Part shown: piece after piece, positions 1-8,097 of the stretch | Position numbering within the stretch: position 1 is the first letter of the stretch | How the letters are laid out: every line of letters begins with the position of its first letter | Source of the DNA: Agromyces protaetiae | GTDB lineage: Bacteria > Actinomycetota > Actinomycetes > Actinomycetales > Microbacteriaceae | Direction: 5' to 3' | Length of the DNA stretch: 64,000 nucleotides | Assembly (NCBI RefSeq): GCF_004135405.1 | Contig: NZ_CP035491.1 | Coordinates: 2,480,001 to 2,544,000 of the forward strand | Program-made: the position numbers and the translations under genes | The notes under the pieces: generated by a model | Databases searched by the model: none | Told to the model about the DNA's origin: nothing | Seen by the model: only the letters and a program-made list of their open reading frames with translations

Positions 1-296
1 CCGAGGGCGAGTGCGACGAGCGAGACGGCGAGGAAGACGGGAAAGCCGTAGATGAGCACGACGAGCGACATTCCGAGCGCGGGTCCGGGCGATCCCCCAC
101 TCCAGCCCGTCGAGGCGACTTCGGCGACGGTGCCGACGATGAGGAACCCGCCGACCGCGAACAGCAGGAACCATCCCCACGTGCCGAAGGCCCCGCGCAC
201 GAACTCGCCGAAGGTGAACGCCATCGGCTCGGCGGCGCTCCGGGGGTCGCGGGCGCCGTATCGTGCCGCGATCGAGTCGCCCGTTCCCGCGTTCAC
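1..296 (-). CDS. membrane protein, N-terminal part (runs off the window)
   Basis: I do not recognise this protein. A GTG at 296-294 overlaps the stop of the TetR gene as GTGA, and the frame stays open to the window edge (98 full codons). About 30 polar residues are followed by two hydrophobic segments, beginning GWFLLFAVGGFLIV (about residues 42-62) and LGMSLVVLIYGFPVFL (about 75-98), so it is an integral membrane protein. The 4-bp overlap implies translational coupling to the TetR gene upstream, so it may be part of the regulator's target operon. The end lies outside the window, and the family cannot be called from this fragment. Confidence 0.6.
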   Translation of the reverse strand, partial: MNAGTGDSIAARYGARDPRSAAEPMAFTFGEFVRGAFGTWGWFLLFAVGGFLIVGTVAEVASTGWSGGSPGPALGMSLVVLIYGFPVFLAVSLVALAL

Positions 297-997
297 GCTC
301 GAACCTCTGCGACGAGATCGAGCAGGTCGCGGACGGGCTTCCGCAGGAGCGGCGTCCGCACGAGCGGCAGCGCGCCCTTGAGGAGCCCCAGGCCGCGGTC
401 GACGAGCCGCCTGCTGCGGACCTGCCCGGGGGAGCGGTCGTAGACCCAGAAGAGCGCGAGCAGCAGGTGCGCGAGCGTCAGCGCGTCGGGCAGGCGCTCC
501 TCGAGCTCGACGGGGAGCCGCGTCCTTGCTCCAGTGATGGCGTCCGCGAAGAGCCCGCGCACGATCGCGAGCGCGGGCGCCGACTCGGTCGACAGCGGAT
601 TGATCGGGGAGCGTGGTGAAACCGCGGCAGAGAGGAACTCGGGAGCGAACGGATGGTACGGCGCGAGCCCGTCGAGACCGGTGCGGTAGACGATGCCGAG
701 GCGTTCGATGAGATCGTCGGATGCCTCGAGCAGCGGCTCTGCGGCGGCGCGGTGCGCTGCTTGCACGTCGAGGTAGAGCTCTTGCACGAGGTGGTGCTTC
801 GACGGGAAATGGTAGTGCGTGGCTCCGACCGACATTCCGGCCTCGGTGGCGACGAGCCGGATGGTCGTCGCGTCGTATCCGCGCTCGCGGAACGAGCGGA
901 GCGCGATGTCGCGGACCAGTGCGCGCGTGCGCTCGCTCTTGGTCGAAGGCGTGCTCGAGACATCCGGCTGCTCTGAGACATCCGCAGAACTGAACAT
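293..997 (-). CDS. TetR/AcrR-family transcriptional regulator
   Basis: This is a one-component repressor-type regulator of 234 residues, slightly longer than the usual 190-220. Residues 20-70 form a TetR N-terminal domain: SERTRALVRDIALRSFRERG, then the helix-turn-helix at about 44-64 (TTIRLVATEAGMSVGATHYHF), then the P-S-K-H-H-L continuation. The C-terminal ligand domain is not recognisable. The ATG at 997 lies in the centre of a perfect 14-bp palindrome, which suggests autoregulation. The gene is coupled to the membrane-protein gene at 296 and lies downstream of fadBA on the same strand, separated from it by a hairpin terminator. Control of the coupled membrane protein is more likely than control of fadBA, but the ligand and targets are inferred only. 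Confidence 0.88.
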   Translation of the reverse strand: MFSSADVSEQPDVSSTPSTKSERTRALVRDIALRSFRERGYDATTIRLVATEAGMSVGATHYHFPSKHHLVQELYLDVQAAHRAAAEPLLEASDDLIERLGIVYRTGLDGLAPYHPFAPEFLSAAVSPRSPINPLSTESAPALAIVRGLFADAITGARTRLPVELEERLPDALTLAHLLLALFWVYDRSPGQVRSRRLVDRGLGLLKGALPLVRTPLLRKPVRDLLDLVAEVRA

Positions 998-1003
998 GTT
1001 CAG
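990..1003. promoter_or_regulatory. perfect palindrome over the TetR start codon, probable operator
   Basis: CTGAACATGTTCAG is its own reverse complement. The central CAT is the minus-strand ATG (997-995) of the TetR gene. TetR-family proteins usually bind inverted repeats of this size near their own promoters, so binding here could block initiation, or translation of a leaderless mRNA. The site is seen in the sequence; its use as an operator is inferred. Confidence 0.5.
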
Positions 1004-1038
1004 AAACTACCGCGAGCCGCCCCGGAGCGCAACGCGAA

Positions 1039-1070
1039 CGGGCCCCCGACTCCGAAGAGTCGAGGGCCCG
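1039..1070 (-). terminator. hairpin terminator after fadB
   Basis: A 14-position stem runs from CGGGCCC through CGACTC, loop CGAA, then GAGTCG and GGGCCCG, with one C/A mismatch at 1046/1063. It lies 18 bp past the fadB stop on the minus strand. There is no clear T run, as is common in high-GC actinobacteria. It separates fadBA from the TetR gene. Confidence 0.65.
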
Positions 1071-1087
1071 AACGGGTGGAGCCTGGC

Positions 1088-3229
1088 TTACGCGCCCACG
1101 CCGCGGATCGCGGGGTGGTGGAACGTGTCGCCGAAGGCGCGTTCGGACGCACCGACGCGGTCGAGGTACGGCGTCGCACCGCCGGCCTGGAACGGCCAGC
1201 CCGCGCCGAGAATCAGGCACAGGTCGATGTCTTCCGCTGCAACGACGACCTTCTCGTCGAGCATGAGCTTGATCTCGCGAGCGAGCTCGTCTTCGACGCG
1301 ACGAAGGATCGTGGCCTCGTCGACCGGCGACTTGCCGACCGTGACGACCTTCTTCGCCTCCTTCGAGAGGTCGGTGACCTTGCCGTGCTTGTCCTTCTCG
1401 ACGACGCCCTGGAGCTTCGCGAGGGCGTGCAGGTTCTCCGACGAGTAGAAGCGCTCGGGGAACTCGCGCACCATCGTGTCTTGCACGTGGGCGGCGACCG
1501 CCCAGCCGACGAGGTCGATGAGCTCGAACGGACCCATCGGCAGGCCGATGGGTGCGAGCGCCTTCTCGACGACCGGCACCGGGGTGCCCTCGTCGACGGC
1601 GCGGGCCGCTTCGCCCATGACCTTCGCGAGGAGCCGGTTCACGACGAAGCCGGGCGCGTCGGCCGTGAGCACGGCCGACTTCTTGAGCTTCGCGGCGACC
1701 GCGAACGCGGTGGCGAGGGTCTCGTCGTTCGTGGCCGGAGCCTTGACGATCTCGAGGAGCGGCATGACCGCGACCGGGTTGAAGAAGTGGAAGCCGACGA
1801 CCCGCTCGGGGTGCGCGAGCTTCGCGCCGATCTGCTCGACCGACAGCGACGACGTGTTCGTCGCGAGGATCGCCGTCTCGGAGAGGTGCGGCTCGACCTC
1901 GGCGAAGACCTGCTGCTTGACGGCGAGGTCCTCGAAGACGGCCTCGATGACCCAGTCGCAGTCGGCGAAGTCGGCCTTGTCGGTCGTACCCGAGACGAGC
2001 GCACGCAGACGGTTCGCCTCGTCGGAGTCGAGACGGCCCTTCTCTTCGAGCTTCGTGATCTCGGTGCGGATGTAGTCGAGGCCCTTGTCGACGCGCGACT
2101 GGTCGAGGTCGGTGATGACCACGGGCACCTGCAGGCGACGCACGAAGAGCAGGGCGAACTGGCTCGCCATGAGACCGGCGCCGATGATGCCGACCTTCGT
2201 GACCTTGCGCGCGAGCTCGCGGTCGGGCGCACCGGCCGGCCGCTTTGCGCGCTTCTGCACGAGGTTGAAGGCGTAGATGGACGCCACGAACTGGTCGCCC
2301 GAGACGAGGTCGGCGAGCGCCTCGTCTTCGCGCTCGAAGCCCTCGGCCTTCGTGCCGCTCTTCGCGGCCTTCAGGAGCTCGAGCGCGCGGTACGGCGACT
2401 TGGGCGTCGTGCCGAGCTTGCCCTCGAGCGACTTCTTCGCGATGCCGATCGCGACGTCCCACTTGGCGAGCTTCTCGAGCTTGCCGGGCACGTTCGGGCG
2501 CTTGACCTGGATCTTGCCGGTCAGCACTCCGTCGGCCCACTTGAGCGAGTCTTCGAGGAAGTTGACGGGCGGGAAGATCGCGTCGGCCATGCCGAGGTCG
2601 AACGCCTCCTTCGCCTTCAGCATCCGGTTGTTCTTCAGCGGGTTCTCGACGATCACCTTGAGGGCGTTCTCGATGCCGATGAGGTTCGGCAGGAGATAGG
2701 CGCCACCCCAGCCGGGGATGATGCCGAGGAACACCTCGGGCAGGCCGAGGGCCGGCGCCGAGGCATCCACCGTGCGGTAGTCGCTGTTGAGCGCGATCTC
2801 GACGCCGCCGCCGAGGGCGAGGCCGTTGATGAACGTGAACGACGGCACGCCGAGCTCGCCGAGCTTGCCGAGCACGAAGTGGCCGAGCTGGGCCATCTTC
2901 TTCGCCGAGTCGCGGTCGGGCACCTCGCCGACCTTCGAGAGGTCGGCGCCCGCGGCGAGGAAGTACGGCTTGCCGGTGACGCCGACGGCCTGGATCTCAC
3001 CCGCGGCGGCACGGGCCGTGAGCTCGTCGAGACGGTCGTTCAGCTCGAGGAGCGTCACGGGGCCGAGCGTCGACGGGCGCGTGTGGTCGCGGCCGTTGTC
3101 GAGCGTGATGAGGGCGAGGACCTTGCCCGAGGCGAGCGTGATGTCGCGCACGTACGAGTGCGTGACGACCTCGTCGGCCTCGGAAGCGGCCTTGAGGTCG
3201 CTGAAGTCGATCTTCGAGTAGTCGGTCAC
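1088..3229 (-). CDS. fadB: fatty oxidation complex alpha subunit: enoyl-CoA hydratase / 3-hydroxyacyl-CoA dehydrogenase
   Basis: This bifunctional beta-oxidation enzyme hydrates 2-enoyl-CoA and oxidises the 3-hydroxyacyl-CoA with NAD. It has 713 residues, matching actinobacterial FadB (about 715). The hydratase domain (1-200) has the GLALGGGVE oxyanion region with E144 and E165 (LPEVFLG), equivalent to the two catalytic glutamates of E. coli FadB. The dehydrogenase NAD motif GIIGAGLMASQ is at 347-357 and the catalytic His is H481 in GFHFFNP. The GTG start at 3229 follows an AAAGG-type ribosome site and lies 2 bp after the fadA stop, so fadA and fadB form an operon and the products should form the trifunctional complex. 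Confidence 0.95.
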   Translation of the reverse strand: MTDYSKIDFSDLKAASEADEVVTHSYVRDITLASGKVLALITLDNGRDHTRPSTLGPVTLLELNDRLDELTARAAAGEIQAVGVTGKPYFLAAGADLSKVGEVPDRDSAKKMAQLGHFVLGKLGELGVPSFTFINGLALGGGVEIALNSDYRTVDASAPALGLPEVFLGIIPGWGGAYLLPNLIGIENALKVIVENPLKNNRMLKAKEAFDLGMADAIFPPVNFLEDSLKWADGVLTGKIQVKRPNVPGKLEKLAKWDVAIGIAKKSLEGKLGTTPKSPYRALELLKAAKSGTKAEGFEREDEALADLVSGDQFVASIYAFNLVQKRAKRPAGAPDRELARKVTKVGIIGAGLMASQFALLFVRRLQVPVVITDLDQSRVDKGLDYIRTEITKLEEKGRLDSDEANRLRALVSGTTDKADFADCDWVIEAVFEDLAVKQQVFAEVEPHLSETAILATNTSSLSVEQIGAKLAHPERVVGFHFFNPVAVMPLLEIVKAPATNDETLATAFAVAAKLKKSAVLTADAPGFVVNRLLAKVMGEAARAVDEGTPVPVVEKALAPIGLPMGPFELIDLVGWAVAAHVQDTMVREFPERFYSSENLHALAKLQGVVEKDKHGKVTDLSKEAKKVVTVGKSPVDEATILRRVEDELAREIKLMLDEKVVVAAEDIDLCLILGAGWPFQAGGATPYLDRVGASERAFGDTFHHPAIRGVGA

Positions 3230-3231
3230 GT

Positions 3232-4437
3232 TCAGCGGCCCTTTCCGTACTTCTTGTGGTGGGGGTTCTCCCAGATGACCGAGCCGCCCTGGCCGAGGCC
3301 GACGCACATGGCCGTGAGGCCGTAGCGGACCTCGGGGTGGAGCTCGAACTGGCGGGCGAGCTGCAGCATGAGGCGGACGCCCGAGGCCGCGAGCGGGTGG
3401 CCGATCGCGATCGCGCCGCCCCACGGGTTGACTCGGGGGTCGTCGTCGTCGATGCCGAAGTGGTCGAGGAAGCTCAGCACCTGCACCGAGAACGCCTCGT
3501 TGAGCTCGAAGAGGCCGATGTCCTCGATCGAGAGTCCGGCGTTCTTGAGCGCGCGCTCGGTCGAGGGGATGGGGCCGATGCCCATGACCTCTGCGGGCAC
3601 GCCGGCGAAGCCGTAGCTCACCATGCGCATCTTGGCGGTGAGGCCGAGCTCTTTGACGGCGTCGCCGCTCGCAAGGATCGCGGCGGTCGCACCGTCGGTG
3701 AGGGGCGACGCGTTGCCGGCCGAAACCCGGCCGTGCGGGCGGAACGGCGTCTTGAGGGCGGCGAGGCCCTCCATCGTCGTCTCGGGGCGGCGGCCCTCGT
3801 CTTCGGTCGCGAGGCCCCAGCCTTCGGCCGTGCGGATCGCGACGGGCACGAGGTCGGGCTGGATGTGTCCGGCCTCGTAGGCCGCCTGGACCTTCTGCTG
3901 GCTCCGCATGCCGAAGCGGTCGGCGCGCTCCTTCGTGAGCTGCGGGAAGCGGTCGTGGAGACGCTCGGCCGTGTTGCCCATGTTGAGCGCCTGCGGGTCG
4001 ACGAGCTTCTCGGCGAGGAAGCGGGGGTTGGGGTCGGCGCCCTGGCCCATCGGGTGACGGCCCATGTGCTCGACGCCACCGGCGATGACGATGTCGTACT
4101 GGCCGAAGCCGATGCCTGAGCCGGCCGTCGTGACGGCGGTCATCGCGCCGGCGCACATGCGCTCGATCGCGTAGCCGGGGACCGTCACGGGGAGGCCGGC
4201 GAGGATCGCGGACGTGCGGCCGAGGGTCAGGCCCTGGTCGCCCTGCTGCGTCGTGGCGGCGATGGCCACTTCATCGACTCGGTCCTTGGGAAGGTTCGGG
4301 TTGCGCTCGAGAAGGCCCGTGATCGCCTTGACCACGAGGTCGTCGGCTCGGGTGTTCCAGTACATGCCCTTTTCGCCGGCCCGTCCGAACGGGGTCCGTA
4401 CCCCGTCGACGAACACGACGTCAACTCGTTCAGCCAC
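3232..4437 (-). CDS. fadA: acetyl-CoA acyltransferase (3-ketoacyl-CoA thiolase)
   Basis: This thiolase cleaves 3-ketoacyl-CoA with CoA in the last step of beta-oxidation. It has 401 residues. Thiolase landmarks are visible: nucleophilic C95 (ERMCAGAMTA), the GHP histidine (about H347, in GGAIAIGHPLAASG) and the C-terminal acid/base cysteine C378 (MCVGLGQGG). I chose GTG at 4437 because GGGAG lies 8 nt upstream; the open frame runs further back, but only through unrelated sequence. It is the first gene of the fadA-fadB operon. TAAGAT at 4478-4473 on the minus strand is a weak -10 candidate. Confidence 0.95.
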   Translation of the reverse strand: MAERVDVVFVDGVRTPFGRAGEKGMYWNTRADDLVVKAITGLLERNPNLPKDRVDEVAIAATTQQGDQGLTLGRTSAILAGLPVTVPGYAIERMCAGAMTAVTTAGSGIGFGQYDIVIAGGVEHMGRHPMGQGADPNPRFLAEKLVDPQALNMGNTAERLHDRFPQLTKERADRFGMRSQQKVQAAYEAGHIQPDLVPVAIRTAEGWGLATEDEGRRPETTMEGLAALKTPFRPHGRVSAGNASPLTDGATAAILASGDAVKELGLTAKMRMVSYGFAGVPAEVMGIGPIPSTERALKNAGLSIEDIGLFELNEAFSVQVLSFLDHFGIDDDDPRVNPWGGAIAIGHPLAASGVRLMLQLARQFELHPEVRYGLTAMCVGLGQGGSVIWENPHHKKYGKGR

Positions 4438-4516
4438 GCTGCTAGCTCCCTTTCGATGAGAGAATCGCACCGATCTTACGTGTGGTGCGTCATGCAACAG
4501 AATCGGTTGGCGGAAC

Positions 4517-5713
4517 CTACGAAGCGCTGGCTGACGCGTCTTCCACCGATTGTTCGGCCTCCACAAACGCGACGGAGATGATCTGTGCGGTCGCGTCAAG
4601 CTGCCACGCGCGCGCACCGAGCGCGGCGAGGGCCTCGCGGATGCCTCGCTCGGACGTGTCTGCCGGCGGCCTCCACGCCACCCGGCGCAAGTGGTCGGGC
4701 GTCAGGAGGTTCTCGACCGGCATGACGAGCGCTTCGGCCTTGTCGGCGACGGCCTGCTTCGCGAGGCGCAGGCGCGCGTCGGCGTCTGGATGCCTCGAAG
4801 CCCACGCCCTGGGCGGCGGCGGCGCATCGCTCGGCACCCGGATCGCGGGGAGCTCGGTGGTCGCGAGACCGTCTTCGACGGCCGACCACCAGCGATCGAT
4901 CTCGGAGCGGCTCGCCCGACCCGTGAACTCGCGGAGATCGGCGAGCGCGCGCTTGGTGCGGGGGAGGCTGCGCGCGACGGCGACGATCGAGGCATCCGGA
5001 ATCAGGCGGCCCGGCGCGACATCCAACTCGACCGCTCGCGCGTCGCGCGCGACCCACAACGACCGCGCGACCGCGAGATTGCGCGCGTGGCGGATGCCGT
5101 GCACGCCCGAAAGGCGTCGCCACGGCTCCGCGGCGGCAGGCTTCGCCTCCTTGTGCAGGACCGATTCGAACTCCTGCGCGGCGATCCCGTCTTTGCTCTT
5201 CTCGGCGAGACGCTCGACGAGCAGGTCGCGCACGTCGACGAGGAGCTCGACGTCGAGCGCGGCATACGTCAGCCACGACTGGGGGAGCGGGCGCGTCGAC
5301 CAGTCGGCCGCCGAGTGCTCCTTCGCGAGCTTGATGCCGAGGAGCTCTTCGACGACCGACGCGAGGCCCACGCGCGGCATGCCGAGGAGGCGGGCCGCGA
5401 GCTCGGTGTCGAAGATCGTGCTCGGGTCGAGGCCGACCTCGCGGAGGCACGCGAGGTCTTGGCTCGCCGCGTGGAGCACCCACTCCTCTTGCGCGATGAC
5501 GTCTTCGAGCGGCGCGAAATCGCCGATCGCCGGCGGATCGAAGAGGAACGTGCCGGCGTCGCGCCGGTACATCTGGATCAGGTACGCCCGCTGCGAATAG
5601 CGGAACCCGCTCGCCCGCTCGGCGTCGACCGCGATCGGCCCGGTTCCGGCGGAGAGCTGCTCGACCGCGCTCTCGAACGCCGCACGGGTCTCGATCACCC
5701 GGAATTCAGCCAC
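4517..5713 (-). CDS. rnd: ribonuclease D (3'-5' exonuclease with HRDC domain)
   Basis: This is a DEDD-family 3'-5' exoribonuclease of 398 residues that trims structured RNA such as tRNA precursors. The exonuclease domain (1-185) shows Exo I DAERASGFRY with D30 and E32, Exo II around ASQDLACL and FDTELAARLLG, and Exo III TYAALDVELL. An HRDC domain is expected around 200-290. The GTG start overlaps the end of the DUF3000 gene by 8 bp, so the two are cotranscribed. DUF3000-rnd is a common actinobacterial pair. Confidence 0.9.
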   Translation of the reverse strand: MAEFRVIETRAAFESAVEQLSAGTGPIAVDAERASGFRYSQRAYLIQMYRRDAGTFLFDPPAIGDFAPLEDVIAQEEWVLHAASQDLACLREVGLDPSTIFDTELAARLLGMPRVGLASVVEELLGIKLAKEHSAADWSTRPLPQSWLTYAALDVELLVDVRDLLVERLAEKSKDGIAAQEFESVLHKEAKPAAAEPWRRLSGVHGIRHARNLAVARSLWVARDARAVELDVAPGRLIPDASIVAVARSLPRTKRALADLREFTGRASRSEIDRWWSAVEDGLATTELPAIRVPSDAPPPPRAWASRHPDADARLRLAKQAVADKAEALVMPVENLLTPDHLRRVAWRPPADTSERGIREALAALGARAWQLDATAQIISVAFVEAEQSVEDASASAS

Positions 5714-6293
5714 GGTTCCTCCGTCGGGGCAGAGCGGTCACCCCTTCCGTCCGGGGCGGAAGCCCTGCCAACATGCACAGCAACTCCTCCCAGCCTTCCA
5801 TATGCGGAGCGATGTCGCCGTCTAGAGGGGTCCAGGAGGCCCGGAGTTCGATCTGCGCGCCGTCGCCGCGATGGGCGAGTTCGCCGAACCCCGTCGAGAG
5901 GATCTTGGTCGCCGTGCCGTTCGCGGCGACGTAGTGGGCGCTGCGGGCGTCGAGTGCGTCGATGAGCCACGACCACGCGACGTCGGCGAGGAACGGGTCG
6001 AGTCCGATGTCGGTCTCGAGCGGCGCTTGCGCGAAGCACACGACGCGGAACGCGCCGCCCCACGCTTCGGGCTCGGCGGGGTCGTAGAGCAGGATGAACC
6101 GCCCGGTGCCGAGATCGGAATCGTCGCCGTGGCCCGCGGGTGCGACATCGGCCGCGAACGCGATCGCATAGGGCGCGAGGGAGCCCGGCGCCGGGATCTC
6201 CGTCACACGGAGTTCGGCACGCGGCACGACGCCGCGGATCGAGGTGATCGCGGCCTCGAACTCGGCAGGCGCTGGCGTCGCACGGTCGGGCAC
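5706..6293 (-). CDS. DUF3000 family protein
   Basis: This is a conserved actinobacterial protein of unknown function, 195 residues, soluble, with no signal peptide. It matches my recollection of DUF3000 by its position directly ahead of rnd and by its conserved W-rich middle (WGGAFRVVCFAQAPLETDIG; DVAWSWLIDAL). The C-terminus is basic (PRRRNRG). The GTG at 6293 lies 6 nt after a TAGTCT -10 element on the minus strand, so the mRNA is probably leaderless. The pairing with RNase D suggests, but does not prove, a role in RNA metabolism. Confidence 0.8.
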   Translation of the reverse strand: MPDRATPAPAEFEAAITSIRGVVPRAELRVTEIPAPGSLAPYAIAFAADVAPAGHGDDSDLGTGRFILLYDPAEPEAWGGAFRVVCFAQAPLETDIGLDPFLADVAWSWLIDALDARSAHYVAANGTATKILSTGFGELAHRGDGAQIELRASWTPLDGDIAPHMEGWEELLCMLAGLPPRTEGVTALPRRRNRG

Positions 6294-6298
6294 GAGTG

Positions 6299-6312
6299 CA
6301 GACTAGAGTCTG
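6299..6312 (-). promoter_or_regulatory. inverted repeat carrying the -10 of the DUF3000-rnd transcript
   Basis: CAGACT-AG-AGTCTG is an inverted repeat. On the minus strand TAGTCT (6305-6300) is followed by six bases and then the GTG start at 6293, the spacing expected of a leaderless promoter. On the plus strand TAGAGT (6304-6309) could serve the divergent hydrolase gene. The dyad could also be a binding site. Confidence 0.45.
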
Positions 6313-6379
6313 GATGACCGGGCGCCCGGACGGCACGCCGTACCGAGCGTCACACACGGTCCGACGATGAGGAGGACGG

Positions 6380-7546
6380 ATGTCTCGACGGGTCTCCGCC
6401 GCAGCGGTGATCGGTGTCGCCGCGGGAGTCGCGGCGATCACGGCCGCAGTCGCGGCGACGCTCGCCGCGGTGATCACGGCACGCTTCGCACGGCAGGTCG
6501 TCACGCCCGTCACCACGCGCGAAGAGGAGTTCCGCATCACTGCGGTCGACCTCGCGGCGGGCACGGTCGAACTCGACGGAGAAGACGCCGCACTCGCCGG
6601 CCGGTACGGACTCTGGTTCGAGCACGACTCGGGCCACGCGCGTCTCGGCGAAGTGCTCGCGGGCGAGGGCCGTTCGGCCCTCCGCCGCCTCGACGGCGTC
6701 GACTTCGGTCGCCTCGACCGCGCCAAGCGCGGGCGGCTCGACGGATGGTTGCACCTCGGGCCGTGGGAACTCGGCCGCACCTACGAGAACGTCGTCGTCG
6801 AGACCCCGCTCGGGCCCTCACCTGCGTGGTTCATCCCCGCCGCGGAGCCGACGACCGACTGGGTCGTGCAGATCCACGGCCGCGGCGCGAAGCGCCAAGA
6901 GACGCTCCGTGCAGTCGAGCCCGTGTTCGCGGCCGGTTGGAACTCGCTCCTCGCCTCCTACCGGAACGACGGCGAAGCCCCCGAGAGCGTCGACCGCCGC
7001 TACGGCCTCGGCGGCACCGAGTGGGAAGACGCCGTCGCCGCCGTCCGCTACGCGCGCGAGCACGGCGCCGAGCGCATCGTGCTCATGGGCTGGTCGATGG
7101 GCGGGGCGATCGTGCTCCAGGCCGTGCTGCGCTCCGAAGAGGTGCGTGAAGCGCTCGTCGGAGTCATCCTCGAATCTCCCGCGATCGACTGGGTCGACAT
7201 CCTGCGTTTCCAGGGTGTTCTCAACGGACTGCCCGAAGAGGTGGGCGCACTCGTCGGCAGGCTCCTCAGCACTCCCGCCGCCGTCGGCGTGACGGGCGTG
7301 GCCTCGCCGATCGACCTCGTGAGCCTCAACGCCGTCTCGCGTGCCGACGAGTTCGAGACGCCCATGCTCCTCATGCACTCCGAAGACGACGGCTACGTGC
7401 CGATCGACGGCGCACGCCGCTTCGCCGAGGCCCGCCCAGACCTCGTGCAGTTCGAGGTCTTCAACGGTGCGCGGCACACGAAGCTCTGGAACCACGACCC
7501 CATTCGCTGGACGGGGCTCATCCGGAACTGGCTCGCCGAGCGCTGA
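6380..7546 (+). CDS. membrane-anchored alpha/beta hydrolase
   Basis: This is a serine hydrolase of 388 residues with an N-terminal hydrophobic segment (about 7-33) acting as membrane anchor or uncleaved signal, so the catalytic domain is probably extracytoplasmic. The nucleophile elbow GWSMGG puts Ser at 239. The acid is D336 or D337 in HSEDDGYVP and the base is H366 in GARHTKLW. The fold and triad match the prolyl oligopeptidase/peptidase S9-like alpha/beta hydrolase group; the substrate is unknown. The ATG start overlaps a copy of the GGATGYCTC motif. It ends 6 bp from convergent sufE, with no terminator between them. Confidence 0.8.
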   Translation: MSRRVSAAAVIGVAAGVAAITAAVAATLAAVITARFARQVVTPVTTREEEFRITAVDLAAGTVELDGEDAALAGRYGLWFEHDSGHARLGEVLAGEGRSALRRLDGVDFGRLDRAKRGRLDGWLHLGPWELGRTYENVVVETPLGPSPAWFIPAAEPTTDWVVQIHGRGAKRQETLRAVEPVFAAGWNSLLASYRNDGEAPESVDRRYGLGGTEWEDAVAAVRYAREHGAERIVLMGWSMGGAIVLQAVLRSEEVREALVGVILESPAIDWVDILRFQGVLNGLPEEVGALVGRLLSTPAAVGVTGVASPIDLVSLNAVSRADEFETPMLLMHSEDDGYVPIDGARRFAEARPDLVQFEVFNGARHTKLWNHDPIRWTGLIRNWLAER

Positions 7547-7552
7547 ACGGCG

Positions 7553-7990
7553 TCAGGCGGCTGCGCGCTCACCCACCTGGCGCTTGATGCGCCCGAGCAT
7601 GCCCGTCATGCCGCGCACCCGCAGCGGCGACACAGCTTCGGCGAGACCGAGCGACTGCGCGTAGTCGGCCGGCACGGTGAGCACCTCGTCGACCGTGAGC
7701 CCGTCGAGCCCCTGCACGAGGATCGACGCGAACCCGCGCGTCGTCGGCGCCTCGGCGGGAGCCGTCGCGTAGACGTGGACGATGCCGTCGGTCACCTCGA
7801 CGAAGATGAACACCGGGGACTGGCACTCCTCGACCTTCTCGAAGAGGTCGGGGTGGTCGCGGTACTGCTCGGGCAGCCCGGGGAGCTCGTTCGAGAAGTC
7901 GAGGAGCAGTTGCAGCCGATCCCGCACCGCGAGCGCGAGGAAGTCTTCGCGCGTCTCGGCGAGCGCGGCGGGCAGATTCGAGGCATCCAT
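7553..7990 (-). CDS. sufE: SufE-family cysteine desulfuration protein
   Basis: SufE accepts persulfide sulfur from a cysteine desulfurase (SufS) and passes it to the Fe-S scaffold. It has 145 residues, the usual size. The acceptor cysteine is C56 in VEECQSPVF, which corresponds to the conserved CQS motif of E. coli SufE. The ATG at 7990 lies inside a GAGGCATCC copy. It lies downstream of a thiosulfate sulfurtransferase gene on the same strand, separated from it by a hairpin, a pairing that fits sulfur trafficking. Confidence 0.92.
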   Translation of the reverse strand: MDASNLPAALAETREDFLALAVRDRLQLLLDFSNELPGLPEQYRDHPDLFEKVEECQSPVFIFVEVTDGIVHVYATAPAEAPTTRGFASILVQGLDGLTVDEVLTVPADYAQSLGLAEAVSPLRVRGMTGMLGRIKRQVGERAAA

Positions 7991-8018
7991 CGGTTCGATT
8001 CTTCCACGGTCGAAACGA

Positions 8019-8050
8019 ACCGCGCCCGGCTGCGGAAAGCCGGGCGCGGT
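8019..8050 (-). terminator. hairpin terminator between sseA and sufE
   Basis: A 13-bp perfect stem, ACCGCGCCCGGCT / AGCCGGGCGCGGT, has a 6-nt loop and is followed on the minus strand by TCGTTTCG. It lies just past the rhodanese stop, so sufE probably needs its own promoter or read-through. Confidence 0.75.
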
Positions 8051-8097
8051 CTGAGTGCGCGTCTCGATGACGCGAGCGTTGTGCGATGCCGCTCCGC

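Noticed and set aside
990-1003. Palindrome as an SOS (LexA) box
   Set aside because: The actinobacterial LexA site needs GAAC-N4-GTTC; here the spacer is only 2 bp.
1076-3325. Long open frame (749 codons) on the plus strand across fadB
   Set aside because: It is a GC-bias shadow of fadB: its translation is Arg/Glu/Val-rich with no family motif, whereas the opposite frame has clear FadB motifs. The same applies to long antisense frames across thrS (14703-17078), rel (29119-31767) and alaS (37205-40066).
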